64,000 nt of DNA. It comes from an uncultured Fidelibacterota bacterium. Its GTDB lineage: Bacteria > Fidelibacterota > Marinisomatia > Marinisomatales > Marinisomataceae. The DNA lies in the NCBI GenBank assembly GCA_902525615.1, contig CABZHT010000001.1, positions 114,813 to 178,812 on the forward strand. The letters run 5' to 3'. This document shows, piece by piece, positions 1-9,519 of the stretch. A model generated the notes under the pieces. The model had not been told where the DNA came from. It made no database searches and saw only the letters and a list, made by a program, of their open reading frames with translations. The stretch's first letter is position 1. Every line of letters starts with the position of its first letter. A program made the position numbers and the translations under genes.

Positions 1-1662
1 TCATTTGTTTCTTCTGAAATATCAAGATCTGATGGAAGAAATGGAGAAACACTTACTGATGATCAAAAAGAATTCATTAGAGCTATTGTTTGGGAAAGAA
101 TAATTAATGATCTCATTATCCAAGAACAAATTGAGGAAAATAAAATAACAGTAAGCGACAGTGAAGTACTTTTCCACCTTCAAAATAATCCTCCACCTTT
201 TCTTAAATCTAATGCAATGTTTCAATCTGAAGGCATATTCGATTTTGAAAAATATCTTGAAGCGGTTCTTACACCAATTTCAATTGATTGGAGGCCCATA
301 GAAAATTTTATGAAAGAAGTATATTTACCTAATTATAAACTTCAACAATATATTGTGAATTCTGCAAGTATCTCTTCTGAATCTGTGAAAAATGATTTTA
401 GAAAAAGATTTGTTGATTATGAATTAGAGATTCTTCACATAACAGATAAAGTTATTAACAATTCTAAATTTGACGAAAAAATATCAAGTAAAATTAACGA
501 ATCTGTTGTCCAAAAGTTTTATTCTGATAATTTGGAAAATTACAAACAGCAAGAAAAGAGGTTTTTGAGGTTTGTTAAATGGCCCATTTTATCTACCCAA
601 AATGATTCATTGAGAACTAAGCTTGAAGCTGAAGATATAGTTTTTAGATTAAAAAATGGTGCAGATTTTGCATCCTTGGCAAATAGTTTTTCGGAAGATC
701 CTGGAAATTTCATTGATCCAAGTAACCCTAGCGGTGGCAGATTAGGTTGGTTTTCAGATGAACAAATGAATCCAGAATTTAGTAGAGCTGCATTTTCAGC
801 AGAGGTTGGAGATATTGTTGGCCCTATTCTTACAGAATTTGGTTATCACATAATAAAAATAAATGACAAAAATAATAAAGATGAAAAGAATCAAGTAAAT
901 GCTTCTCACATTTTATTGACTATAAAACCTGGTGACACCACTAAAGAATTAATTTATAATGATGCAAGATTATTTTCTTTAGATGCAATTGAAAATGGTT
1001 TTGAAAATCAGGCTAATATTGAAAATCTCGAAATTTTTAGTTCTAACGAAATAGTCAAAGAGTCGGTTTTCATAAATGAAAATGATGGACCTGTAAGAAG
1101 CGCTGTGAATTTTGCATTTAAAAATGAAGTTGGTGCGATATCAGACGCTTTTGATAATGATGATTTTATCTTTGTTTTCTACCTTGATTCTATTTTAGAT
1201 GAATCGTATTTACAGTTTGATGATGTAAAATTGGAAATTGAAAGTAAATTAAAAACTAAATTTAAAAATGAAGAAATCAAAAGTATCGCCAAATTACTTG
1301 AAATTAATTCAGAATCAGACTTAGCTGATATTGCAAGAGAAAATCAATCATTTGAGTATATAAAGAGCACAAAATCGAAATTAAATGGCAGTTTTCTGTC
1401 AATTGGAAAAAGTAATTTTGTTGTTGGCGCATTATTAGAATCAAACATTGGTGAATTAGTTGGTCCTATTCCAACAATCAGAGGTCAAGCATTTATAAAA
1501 ATTTTAAATATTGATGAAATAAACCAAAAAGATTTTGATGAAATGAGTGACTCAATCAAATTTAGTTTATTAATTAATAGACAAAACTTAATTTGGGATA
1601 ATTGGTTATTAGCGCTAAGAAAAAATTCAGATATTAAAGATTATAGATACGATTTTTATTAA
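1..1662 (+). CDS. Periplasmic peptidyl-prolyl isomerase (SurA/PpiD type), 5'-truncated
   Basis: The frame is open from base 1, so the ORF-track start at 217 is internal and the true start lies before the window; about 553 residues are visible. The N-terminal part ('WERIINDLIIQEQ') resembles the SurA/PpiD chaperone arm. A parvulin domain follows at visible residues about 184-290, with the typical 'GGRLGWFSDEQMNPEF' and 'GPILTEFGYHIIKI' segments. A second, degenerate parvulin-like region starts at 'NASHILL'. The family isomerises prolyl bonds and escorts outer-membrane proteins through the periplasm. Whether the protein is soluble (SurA) or membrane-anchored (PpiD) cannot be told without the N-terminus. 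It converges on accA with a 4-nt overlap. Confidence 0.85.
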   Translation, partial: SFVSSEISRSDGRNGETLTDDQKEFIRAIVWERIINDLIIQEQIEENKITVSDSEVLFHLQNNPPPFLKSNAMFQSEGIFDFEKYLEAVLTPISIDWRPIENFMKEVYLPNYKLQQYIVNSASISSESVKNDFRKRFVDYELEILHITDKVINNSKFDEKISSKINESVVQKFYSDNLENYKQQEKRFLRFVKWPILSTQNDSLRTKLEAEDIVFRLKNGADFASLANSFSEDPGNFIDPSNPSGGRLGWFSDEQMNPEFSRAAFSAEVGDIVGPILTEFGYHIIKINDKNNKDEKNQVNASHILLTIKPGDTTKELIYNDARLFSLDAIENGFENQANIENLEIFSSNEIVKESVFINENDGPVRSAVNFAFKNEVGAISDAFDNDDFIFVFYLDSILDESYLQFDDVKLEIESKLKTKFKNEEIKSIAKLLEINSESDLADIARENQSFEYIKSTKSKLNGSFLSIGKSNFVVGALLESNIGELVGPIPTIRGQAFIKILNIDEINQKDFDEMSDSIKFSLLINRQNLIWDNWLLALRKNSDIKDYRYDFY

Positions 1663-2603
1663 TCTTCTCTAAAAACACCAAGCTTATCATATCTTAAAAC
1701 TCTTGATTCTAAAAAATCACTACTCAAGTTATTTTGCAATTCTTTTATTTCACTTAAAATTGTTTCCTTAAGAATATCTGCAGTAGCATCAAAATGTCTA
1801 TGTGCACCTCCAGAAGGCTCGTAAACAATCATATTACAAATATTATGTTCCATCAAATCTTTAGGGGTAAGTTTTAAGGATTTAGCAGCTTCTGGTGCTT
1901 TTGAAGAATCTTTCCATAAAATAGATGCACAACCCTCGGGACTGATAACAGAAAACCAAGTATTCTCAAGCATAATCATCTTATCGCAAAGTCCAATGCC
2001 TAATGCGCCACCGCTAGCTCCTTCTCCAATCACAATTGATAAAATTTGAGTTGTAATTGAAGCCATTTCAAAAAGATTATTTGCTATAGCATACCCTTGT
2101 CCCCTTTCTTCGGCTCCAATACCTGGGTCAGCTCCAGGGGTGTCAATCAATGTAATTATAGGCAATTTAAATTTCTCAGCTAACTTCATCACTCTTAATG
2201 CTTTTCTATAACCTTCAGGTTTCATCATTCCAAAATTTCTAAAAATATTATCTTTAGTGTTTCTTCCTTTTTGTTGACCAATAATAGCAACCTTTACTTC
2301 GTCGATGATTCCAATTCCTGCAACAACTGCGTTGTCATCTGAAAAAGCTTTATCTCCATGCAATTCTATGAAATTATCACACCAGGCATTGATGTAATCA
2401 AGGGTATAAGGCCTATTTGGATGTCTAGCTAGTTGGACAGTCTCCCAAGGAGATAAATCTGAAAAAATTTCTTTTTCCAAATTTTCCCTTTGAATAATTA
2501 AATCTTTTAATTGTTTTAAATCAGATTCGGATGTTGACAATTTTTCAATTTCAAAATCTAAATCTTTTAACGATTTTTCAAATGGTAAATAATATCTTTT
2601 CAT
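1659..2603 (-). CDS. accA: Acetyl-CoA carboxylase carboxyltransferase subunit alpha
   Basis: Transfers the carboxyl group from carboxybiotin to acetyl-CoA to give malonyl-CoA, the first step of fatty-acid synthesis, in complex with AccD. The protein has the AccA layout: a helical N-terminus ('YYLPFEKSLKDLDFEIEKL'), then a crotonase-fold carboxyltransferase domain with 'GQQKGRNTKDN' and the Gly-rich 'GEGASGGALGIG'. At 314 residues it has the usual length. I start it at 2603, not 2642: this ATG overlaps the stop of the upstream glycosyltransferase as ATGA and matches the family N-terminus, whereas the track's longer version lies inside that gene. No accD is in the window. Confidence 0.93.
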   Translation of the reverse strand: MKRYYLPFEKSLKDLDFEIEKLSTSESDLKQLKDLIIQRENLEKEIFSDLSPWETVQLARHPNRPYTLDYINAWCDNFIELHGDKAFSDDNAVVAGIGIIDEVKVAIIGQQKGRNTKDNIFRNFGMMKPEGYRKALRVMKLAEKFKLPIITLIDTPGADPGIGAEERGQGYAIANNLFEMASITTQILSIVIGEGASGGALGIGLCDKMIMLENTWFSVISPEGCASILWKDSSKAPEAAKSLKLTPKDLMEHNICNMIVYEPSGGAHRHFDATADILKETILSEIKELQNNLSSDFLESRVLRYDKLGVFRED

Positions 2604-3310
2604 TTTTTTAACCTTAGCAATCTCCATAAACCAAACAACCAAACTTTAAATACAGCCTCTATCATTACAACCTTACTCATTTTTGATTCTCCAACAGTTC
2701 TATCAGTAAAAACTATAGGATGCTCAATCAACTTACAACCTTTTTGAAATGCTCTAAAAGAAGTCTCAATTTGAAAACAATATCCCTGAGAAGAACATTC
2801 CTGAAAATTAATTCTATGTAAAGTATCTTTTGTCCAACCCTTGAATCCAGCTGTCAAGTCTTTAACAGGAGTACCTGTAATTATTCTTGCATAAATATTA
2901 GCAAAATAACTGATGTACAACCTTCTGATAGGCCAATTAATTACTCTTAAACCTCCTTCATACCTACTACCAATTACTAGGTCATTACTTTCCAATAAAT
3001 TCAACATAGGATTAATTTCTTTTGGATCATGAGATAAGTCTGCATCCATTTGAATTATTTTTTGATAGTTATTTTTTAAAGACCATGAAAAGCCTTCAAC
3101 ATATGCTGAGCCTAAACCTTTTTTTGATTCACGCTCAATTATGAAAATTTTTTCATTATTTAAATCTTTAACAATTTTTGCAGTACCATCAGGAGAATTA
3201 TCGTCAATGATAAGAATATTTAAGTCGTCTCTTTGGGCTAAAACTAAATTGATAGTTTTAACAATATTTTTTGATTCATTGTACGTTGGCAGGATAACTA
3301 AGTTTTTCAT
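2600..3310 (-). CDS. Polyprenol-phosphate glycosyltransferase, family 2 (DPM1-like)
   Basis: A 236-residue GT-A fold glycosyltransferase that probably moves a sugar (mannose or glucose in characterised relatives) from a nucleotide sugar to polyprenyl phosphate at the inner face of the membrane. 'LPTYNES' at the N-terminus, 'IIDDNSPDGT' around residue 36 and the metal-binding 'DAD' at residues 89-91 followed by 'LSHDP' are those of the dolichyl-phosphate mannose synthase subfamily. It lacks the C-terminal membrane domain found in some relatives. Its start directly follows the stop of the DUF4837 gene, and its stop overlaps the accA start, so it sits inside an operon. The acceptor glycan is unknown. 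Confidence 0.85.
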   Translation of the reverse strand: MKNLVILPTYNESKNIVKTINLVLAQRDDLNILIIDDNSPDGTAKIVKDLNNEKIFIIERESKKGLGSAYVEGFSWSLKNNYQKIIQMDADLSHDPKEINPMLNLLESNDLVIGSRYEGGLRVINWPIRRLYISYFANIYARIITGTPVKDLTAGFKGWTKDTLHRINFQECSSQGYCFQIETSFRAFQKGCKLIEHPIVFTDRTVGESKMSKVVMIEAVFKVWLFGLWRLLRLKK

Positions 3311-4300
3311 CTAATTGATATCTATTGTTTTAGCAATCATTTCCATTTGGCGCATATAGAATGCTTTTTTCCCTCCAGGATTAAAAACTATATAACTTAT
3401 ATAAAAGGTTCTATCATTTTCATAATCATAAAAGATATATCCTTGAAAAGGACCGCCTTTAGCATCATCAATTGATTCCCATAAACCAAAAATTCTATAA
3501 GCTGATTCATCATTGAAATCATCAAATTCAATATTCAAATAATCTTGATTATATCTAACAGAACTAAAATACTCTTGAGGAAAGTCTGAAAGATATTCTA
3601 AAGCATCTTCCTTGCTAAAATGATTTCCATTTCTCCAATGAACAGCAATCCATCTAAATGGAAGTTCTTGTCCAATCCAAAAAAATGATTTATCACTATC
3701 ATTTCTTATCAATTCCCATCCCCATGGAATTTTCATTGTCCAATCATATGAGCTATATATTTCAGACTCTAATTCTTCCTGTCTTTCATTTTCTAAAAAA
3801 TATTGAGCTTGTTTTTTGAAAAAATTTTCATCGAATTGCTGTTTTATAAAAGTGCTATTCTGAAGCAGGTAATCGTTTATCTGCTCATAATCATTACCAC
3901 TTATAATCATAAATAATTGATTTTTAGCAAATTGATTTCTTGATAAAATTAAAGGAGTATCATTTAGTGTTTTTTTAAATGCGCTTTCTCCTAATAAATC
4001 TTTGGTTAGCTTAGTTGCAGGATTTAGCTCATAATCACCAATAGATGCAATTACAAGATTTGTTTGAGTTTTAAGTGCTGAAAAACTCTCTGGTTCAGCA
4101 AATTTAATATTATAGAATGATTCAGGAGATGGGGTTAAAAGAGTGTCATTGAAAACAATGTATAATAAAGAACTTATTTTTTCTCTATCTTCTTTTGCAG
4201 CAAGTACAACAATATCATCGTTTCCACCAATAGCATCTCGTTTATAGTCACAGGCTTGTGATGTAAATGAAAATATTAAAATAATTAATATTCTATGCAT
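3311..4300 (-). CDS. DUF4837-type putative lipoprotein
   Basis: A 329-residue exported protein. The N-terminus 'MHRILIILIFSFTSQAC' is a short basic and hydrophobic signal ending in Cys, consistent with lipoprotein processing, although the residue at -3 (Ser) is not ideal. The rest resembles DUF4837, a family I know from Bacteroidota envelopes with no established function. I start at 4300 because an AAAGGA Shine-Dalgarno lies 7 nt upstream and because the longer track version adds residues before the signal peptide. The start overlaps the upstream gene by 8 nt, so the two are probably translationally coupled. The family call rests on overall look and gene context. Confidence 0.6.
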   Translation of the reverse strand: MHRILIILIFSFTSQACDYKRDAIGGNDDIVVLAAKEDREKISSLLYIVFNDTLLTPSPESFYNIKFAEPESFSALKTQTNLVIASIGDYELNPATKLTKDLLGESAFKKTLNDTPLILSRNQFAKNQLFMIISGNDYEQINDYLLQNSTFIKQQFDENFFKKQAQYFLENERQEELESEIYSSYDWTMKIPWGWELIRNDSDKSFFWIGQELPFRWIAVHWRNGNHFSKEDALEYLSDFPQEYFSSVRYNQDYLNIEFDDFNDESAYRIFGLWESIDDAKGGPFQGYIFYDYENDRTFYISYIVFNPGGKKAFYMRQMEMIAKTIDIN

Positions 4301-5015
4301 CTCTAATCCTTTGAAACTCATAGATAACAACTAAAATAATTGATAATAGCAAAAAGGCTATCATTGGCTCCCAAGTAATAAAAGGATATCTAACAAATCT
4401 ATCGCTTGCAGTTGGTGGTGGCTGAACCACAGAATCTTGGGTGCTTATATTTGCAGCATATTCAATTGACGTATTTCCATGTGGATTATAATAACTTAAA
4501 TTAATCTCTGATGATGATTCTGAAAAATTATTAATAATTCCCTGGAAAAATGTTAGACCATTTTGATCTCTAACTCTTTCAAGAGAAAAACCTTCAGCGT
4601 TAACCGTAAAATCTTCTGAAGCAAAAGGTATTTGAACCCCAAGAATAAAAGTTTTAATTATTTGGTTAGACTCAAAATCATATGAAAATCTTCTTGGGCC
4701 CGGATCTTTGATAAATCTATCTAGAAATAAATAAATAGTGTGATTTCCATCCTGATTGATAGCTTGCAAAGAATTTTCATTTGTTTTCAAAATTTGTTCA
4801 AATTCTAACCCTTCTCCTGAAACTGTATAAAGCACAGAATCTATATCTGAAGATACAGGGAATTCTATCTCATCATTTCCAAATTTATCGAACTTATATT
4901 CTATTGCTACCCCAGGATAAGAGAATTCAGGATAAATTGTTACTGACAACGTATCAATAGTTGTTTGAGCAAAAATTTGGCTTATCACCATTAAATAAAA
5001 ACATATTTTTTTCAT
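4293..5015 (-). CDS. Exported membrane-anchored protein of unknown function
   Basis: I do not recognise this 240-residue protein. It has a cleavable-looking signal peptide (residues about 1-16, ending 'SQIFAQ'), a beta-rich middle, a Pro-rich linker ('QPPPTASDRF') and one C-terminal transmembrane helix ('IAFLLLSIILVVIYEF'). The topology would put most of it in the periplasm, anchored in the inner membrane with a very short basic cytoplasmic tail. It is read in the same direction as the DUF4837 lipoprotein and overlaps its start, so the two probably act together at the envelope. Confidence 0.6.
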   Translation of the reverse strand: MKKICFYLMVISQIFAQTTIDTLSVTIYPEFSYPGVAIEYKFDKFGNDEIEFPVSSDIDSVLYTVSGEGLEFEQILKTNENSLQAINQDGNHTIYLFLDRFIKDPGPRRFSYDFESNQIIKTFILGVQIPFASEDFTVNAEGFSLERVRDQNGLTFFQGIINNFSESSSEINLSYYNPHGNTSIEYAANISTQDSVVQPPPTASDRFVRYPFITWEPMIAFLLLSIILVVIYEFQRIRDA

Positions 5016-5018
5016 AGG

Positions 5019-5714
5019 CTAAGTTAATTGAAAAATAACAAATAAATCATAAAATGCATGAGTTAAAGCAACAATGCCGAAACCACGATTTATGTATATT
5101 AACGATAAATAAACACCGGCAATAAATCTCAAAGCAAATGATAATGGAGTAAATGACTCAATTCCAATATAATGAAATGATGAAAACAGAATTGAACTAA
5201 AAATAATCGATAGAATTAGGGAAGAAGATTCATTGGTTTTGAAAATGAATGAAAATGATTTTGTTAAAATAAATAATAATAAAAAACGGAAAATAAGCTC
5301 TTCATACAACCCTGCACCAATAGATAAAATGATATTATTTATTACATTAGTTGTTAAACCTTGAATTAGATAGATATTTTGAAGAACTAACAATAAAACA
5401 CCTGCATAAAGCAAAGATTCTATAATCATGATTGAAATATATTTAATAGATATATCAAACGTTTTAAAATTTTTTCTTTGACTGAAAAGAACAAAAAAAA
5501 GTACAATTATAAAAATAGAACTAGCTACATAGTATCCATTCAATCCTAGCATTTTTATAAATTCTTCAACTAAAACATCTGCTCCATTTTTATAGAACAC
5601 TATATCTGCTTGTAACAAAAAGAAAATCCCGATTTCATAAATTATAAAGAGAGGTAAAGTGACAAGTAAACTATAAAATAAAGATTTAGATTTAAAAAAA
5701 TATTCAGAAAACAT
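5019..5714 (-). CDS. CPBP-family intramembrane protease (Abi/Rce1-like)
   Basis: A 231-residue polytopic membrane protein with the three CPBP signatures in order: 'EELIFR' (paired catalytic Glu plus Arg), a helix with 'SSFHYIG' carrying the first His, and 'THAFYD' with the second His and an acidic residue. The family includes Rce1 CAAX proteases and bacterial proteins linked to bacteriocin self-immunity; the substrate here cannot be predicted. The ORF track starts inside lepA. I prefer the ATG at 5714, one base after the lepA stop, because the preceding residues lack homology and the family usually starts close to the first helix. There is no clear Shine-Dalgarno, so the start is uncertain. 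Confidence 0.8.
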   Translation of the reverse strand: MFSEYFFKSKSLFYSLLVTLPLFIIYEIGIFFLLQADIVFYKNGADVLVEEFIKMLGLNGYYVASSIFIIVLFFVLFSQRKNFKTFDISIKYISIMIIESLLYAGVLLLVLQNIYLIQGLTTNVINNIILSIGAGLYEELIFRFLLLFILTKSFSFIFKTNESSSLILSIIFSSILFSSFHYIGIESFTPLSFALRFIAGVYLSLIYINRGFGIVALTHAFYDLFVIFQLT

Positions 5715-5715
5715 A

Positions 5716-7500
5716 CTATATTTTAAGAACTGCCAATAGGGCTTCCTGTGGAACTTCAACCCTTCCAATCATTCGCATTCTTTTTTTACCCTTTTTCTGC
5801 TTTTGAAGTAATTTATTTTTTCTAGTAACATCTCCACCGTAGAGTTTTTCAGTAACATTTTTTCTAAATGGAGCAATATTAGTTCTTGCAATAACCCTTG
5901 ATCCAATTGAAGCTTGAATAGGGATCTGAATTTGATGCCTTGGAATTAACTCCTTTAATTTCTGACATAAGGCTAAACCTCTATGGTAAGAGTCTTTCTT
6001 GGCACATATCATTGATAATGCATCAACGGGTTCTTTATTTATTAAAATATCCAGCTTATCGAGCTTGCTAGTTTGATATTCTTTAAATGTGTAGTCAAAT
6101 GAAGCGTAACCTTTTGAGCCTGATTTCATTTTATCATAGAAATCAAAAAGAATTTCACCTAAAGGTAGTTCATATATAAGTTGCACTTTTGATTTAGATA
6201 AATATTGAGTGGATTTGTATTTCCCTCTTTTCTCTTCACATATCTTCATTACATTGCCTATATAATCAACAGGAGTAAGAATTTCTGCTGTAACAATAGG
6301 CTCCATTAAACTTTCAAGGAATTTTGGCTCAGGTAATAAAGCAGGACGTTGAACCTCAACTTGAGAACCGTCTTTTAGATTAGCCAGATATTTTACATTT
6401 GGACTGGTGGTAACAATTGAAAGGTCAAATTCCCTTTCTAATCTTTCTTGAATGATTTCCATATGAAGCAACCCAAGGAATCCACATCTATAACCAAAAC
6501 CAAGCGCATCACTTACCTCTGGTTCAAAAGATAGCGAAGCATCATTTAGCTTAAGTTTTTCAAGTGCAGTTCGTAAATCGTCATAATCTCCAGCATCCGA
6601 TGGAAAAAGACCTGAAAAAACCATAGGTTTTATCTTTTGAAATCCAGGTAAAGGGTTTTTACAAGGCTTGTTAAAATTTGTAACTGTGTCTCCAGCTAAA
6701 ACATGTTCAATATCTCTGACATTCGCTATTATATATCCTACTTCTCCAGCTTTAATGGAATCTGCTTTTTTTCTTTCAATAACAAAGTGACCTACTTCAT
6801 CTACATCATAATGTGTATTATGCGCAAAAAACTTAATTCTACTACCTTTTTTCAATGAACCTTCGTATACCCTTACATAAGCAACAACTCCTCGATATCT
6901 ATCATATATTGAGTCAAAAATTAAACCTTTAAATTCTTCATTTTTTGGTTCGTCTGGAGGAGGAATTTTATCAATGATTGTAGTTAAAATATCTTCAATT
7001 CCTTCTCCTGTTTTAGCGCTTGCTAGTAAAATATCATCCTTTGAACAACCAACTAATTCAATAATTTGAGATGTAACATTTTCTATATCGGCATTAGGTA
7101 AATCAACTTTATTTATAACAGGTATAATTTCTAAATCATTATCAATAGCTAGTAAATAATTTGTGACAGTTTGAGCTTCTATTCCTTGAGCTGCATCTAC
7201 AATTAACAATGCACCTTCACTCGCAGATAGTGTTCTTGAAACTTCATAAGTAAAATCAACATGACCAGGCGTATCAATTAAATTTAAAATATGTCCATTA
7301 TAATCAATTCGAATCGAATGACTTTTAATAGTAATACCTCTTTCTCTTTCCAGTTCCATATTATCTAAAACTTGATCTTGCATCTTCTTCTTTGAAATGG
7401 TTCCAGTATACTCAAGAAGTCTGTCAGCAAGGGTGGACTTACCGTGATCTATATGTGCAATAATGCAGAAATTTCTTATAGGTTTTGTCGTACTACTCAT
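5716..7500 (-). CDS. lepA: Elongation factor 4 (LepA) GTPase
   Basis: A ribosome-associated translational GTPase that back-translocates or remodels stalled ribosomes. At 594 residues it has the normal LepA length. G1 'AHIDHGKS', G2 region 'RERGITI', G3 'DTPGH' and G4 'NKVD' lie in the first 140 residues, followed by EF-G-like domains and the LepA-specific C-terminal domain ('RKNVTEKLYGGDVTRKNKLL'), which reaches the peptidyl-transferase region. It starts with ATG and overlaps the nadE 3' end by 8 nt. Gene and function are highly conserved, so I am confident. Confidence 0.97.
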   Translation of the reverse strand: MSSTTKPIRNFCIIAHIDHGKSTLADRLLEYTGTISKKKMQDQVLDNMELERERGITIKSHSIRIDYNGHILNLIDTPGHVDFTYEVSRTLSASEGALLIVDAAQGIEAQTVTNYLLAIDNDLEIIPVINKVDLPNADIENVTSQIIELVGCSKDDILLASAKTGEGIEDILTTIIDKIPPPDEPKNEEFKGLIFDSIYDRYRGVVAYVRVYEGSLKKGSRIKFFAHNTHYDVDEVGHFVIERKKADSIKAGEVGYIIANVRDIEHVLAGDTVTNFNKPCKNPLPGFQKIKPMVFSGLFPSDAGDYDDLRTALEKLKLNDASLSFEPEVSDALGFGYRCGFLGLLHMEIIQERLEREFDLSIVTTSPNVKYLANLKDGSQVEVQRPALLPEPKFLESLMEPIVTAEILTPVDYIGNVMKICEEKRGKYKSTQYLSKSKVQLIYELPLGEILFDFYDKMKSGSKGYASFDYTFKEYQTSKLDKLDILINKEPVDALSMICAKKDSYHRGLALCQKLKELIPRHQIQIPIQASIGSRVIARTNIAPFRKNVTEKLYGGDVTRKNKLLQKQKKGKKRMRMIGRVEVPQEALLAVLKI

Positions 7501-9076
7501 GAAAATGATTTACAATTGGAATTCTTCTTCCAATACCGAAAGCTTTTTTACTTACTCTAAGAACGGGAGCAGCTTGTCTTCTTTTATGTTCATTAATATT
7601 TATCTTCTTTTTTAGACTTAAATATTGTTCATTTTGCTCATTTCCATCTCCGAAAACAATTTTATCTACAATTGGACTAATTAAATCATAATCAAATGGA
7701 TCAACCTGATTGGGAGCAAGCTCTGCTGATGGTTCTTTATCTATAATATTTTTAGGAATAGTTTCATTATCTTGATTAATCCACTTTGAAAGCTGATATA
7801 CTTCGGTTTTATTTAAATCTCCAATAGCTGATAACCCTCCACTCATATCTCCGTATAAAGTACAATATCCAAGCGCCAATTCTGTTTTATTTCCTGTAGA
7901 TAAAACTAAAGAGCCAAACTTGTTTGAAAATGCCATTAAAATATTTCCTCTTATTCTTGATTGAATATTTTCTTCAGCTACATTTGGATTTGACCCATCA
8001 AAATGTACATTCATAACATCTAAATAAGCTTGAAATAAGCTATCAATGTCTACTGTTTTAAAATTTGTATCAAGATTTTCAGCTAATTGTTTCGCATCAC
8101 TTTTACTGTGATAACTTGAAAACCTTGAAGGCATTGAAATCAAAGATACATTTTCTGAACCAAGAGCATCTACAGCAAGACAAGCTACCAACGCTGAATC
8201 AATACCTCCACTTAGTCCAATAACAGCTTTTTCATGTCCTGTTTTAATGAAATAATCCTTTATTCCTAAAGATAATGCCTTAAATAACTGCTCATTCGGA
8301 GATATATTTTCAATTGATTCTTTTGTTTTGAGATCAGTTATTAGAATTTGTTCTTCAAAACCATTAGCAATATCAATTAATTCTGATTCGCTGTTAAAAA
8401 CCATCGAGAAACCATCAAAAATCAATTCATCTTGGCCACCAACAAGATTGCAATAAATAAATGGACAATTTGCATCCTTGTATTTGTTTTGAATTAATTT
8501 CATCCTGTCATTTTTTCTATCTTTTGCAAATGGAGAAGCTGAAATATTAATAATCAAATCAGGGCTATTTTCAATAATCTCTCCTGATATTTTTCGTTCA
8601 TATTCATCTTCCCATAAATCTTCACAAATTTGTAACGCAATTTTGTAATCAGAATTATTTACTTTTAAATCAAATATTCCAACTGAATCACCGCTATGAA
8701 AATATCTTCTTTCATCAAATACATCATAATTTGGTAAATGAATTTTGTGATATTTATAAACTATTTCTCCATCTTGGCACACAGCAGCTGCATTGAATTT
8801 TTTATTATCCTCAAAATCAGTATAACCCAAAATACATGGAATAGTTATTAATTTAGCAAGCTTATTCAAGCAGGAAATATTTTGACTAATAAATTCTTTA
8901 TTATTGAGTAAATCTTGAGGTGGATAACCTGTTATAGACATTTCTGGAAAGACCACTAAGTCTGCACCTTTTTCTACTGCGTATTTATAGTTTTTAGAAA
9001 TTATATCAATATTTTTTTGAAAATTTCCTAATGTAGGGTTTATTTGACAAACTGCAACATTTAATGCTTTAGACAC
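7493..9076 (-). CDS. nadE: Glutamine-dependent NAD+ synthetase
   Basis: Makes NAD+ from deamido-NAD+, ATP and glutamine, the last step of NAD biosynthesis. Two domains are visible: an N-terminal nitrilase-fold glutaminase (residues about 1-255, with the active-site Glu in 'FPEMSITGYPP', Lys in 'YHKIHLP' and Cys in 'LQICEDLW'), and a C-terminal synthetase with the PP-loop 'SGGIDSA'. The length (527) fits the two-domain form. The start is GTG, preceded by a good GAGGAAG Shine-Dalgarno about 7 nt away, and overlaps the upstream gene by 16 nt. Confidence 0.95.
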   Translation of the reverse strand: MSKALNVAVCQINPTLGNFQKNIDIISKNYKYAVEKGADLVVFPEMSITGYPPQDLLNNKEFISQNISCLNKLAKLITIPCILGYTDFEDNKKFNAAAVCQDGEIVYKYHKIHLPNYDVFDERRYFHSGDSVGIFDLKVNNSDYKIALQICEDLWEDEYERKISGEIIENSPDLIINISASPFAKDRKNDRMKLIQNKYKDANCPFIYCNLVGGQDELIFDGFSMVFNSESELIDIANGFEEQILITDLKTKESIENISPNEQLFKALSLGIKDYFIKTGHEKAVIGLSGGIDSALVACLAVDALGSENVSLISMPSRFSSYHSKSDAKQLAENLDTNFKTVDIDSLFQAYLDVMNVHFDGSNPNVAEENIQSRIRGNILMAFSNKFGSLVLSTGNKTELALGYCTLYGDMSGGLSAIGDLNKTEVYQLSKWINQDNETIPKNIIDKEPSAELAPNQVDPFDYDLISPIVDKIVFGDGNEQNEQYLSLKKKININEHKRRQAAPVLRVSKKAFGIGRRIPIVNHFHE

Positions 9077-9519
9077 TTATCTACTTCCTCAATTAAAGAA
9101 TCTATAGTTTTAACTTGAATTGATTTTGGAATATCCCAACTATTATAAGCAATTAACTGCTTTTCTTGAGCTAATGTAAAGGCTATTTCACTAAGAGTTC
9201 CATAGGCTCCAGAAATTGCAACGCCTAAATCGCAATTATAACTAATTAAGGCATTTCTAGTTATATCCAATCCAGTTGAAATTGGAATACTGAGATATTC
9301 ATTTCCAGTTTTAAAATCTTTGTCTTTTAAAATTCCGATACATGTTCCACCACGAAGTGATACGCCTTTAGCAATAGCTTCCATTACACCTTCACCGCCA
9401 CCGCAGAAAACTAACCAATTTTTTTCGGCCATTCGTTTCCCAATTTCTACTGAATCGTTATAAATTTCTTCTGTAATAAACCTTCCTCCAAAAACAGCAA
9501 TTCTTCCATCAAATTTCAT
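9061..9519 (-). CDS. LOG-like (TIGR00725-type) Rossmann protein
   Basis: A 152-residue Rossmann-fold protein of the lysine-decarboxylase-like/LOG superfamily. It shows 'VFCGGGEGVMEAIAKG' and the 'SGAYGTLSEIAFTLAQ' segment, which replaces the 'PGGxGTxxE' motif of true cytokinin-activating LOG enzymes. It resembles the short TIGR00725 subgroup, whose role is not settled; nucleotide or nucleoside-monophosphate binding is likely. I start at 9519, where ATG overlaps the asnS stop by 1 nt (TAATG) and the protein begins 'MKFDGRIAVFGG'. The track's extra 24 residues lie inside asnS and look like noise. Confidence 0.8.
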   Translation of the reverse strand: MKFDGRIAVFGGRFITEEIYNDSVEIGKRMAEKNWLVFCGGGEGVMEAIAKGVSLRGGTCIGILKDKDFKTGNEYLSIPISTGLDITRNALISYNCDLGVAISGAYGTLSEIAFTLAQEKQLIAYNSWDIPKSIQVKTIDSLIEEVDKCLKH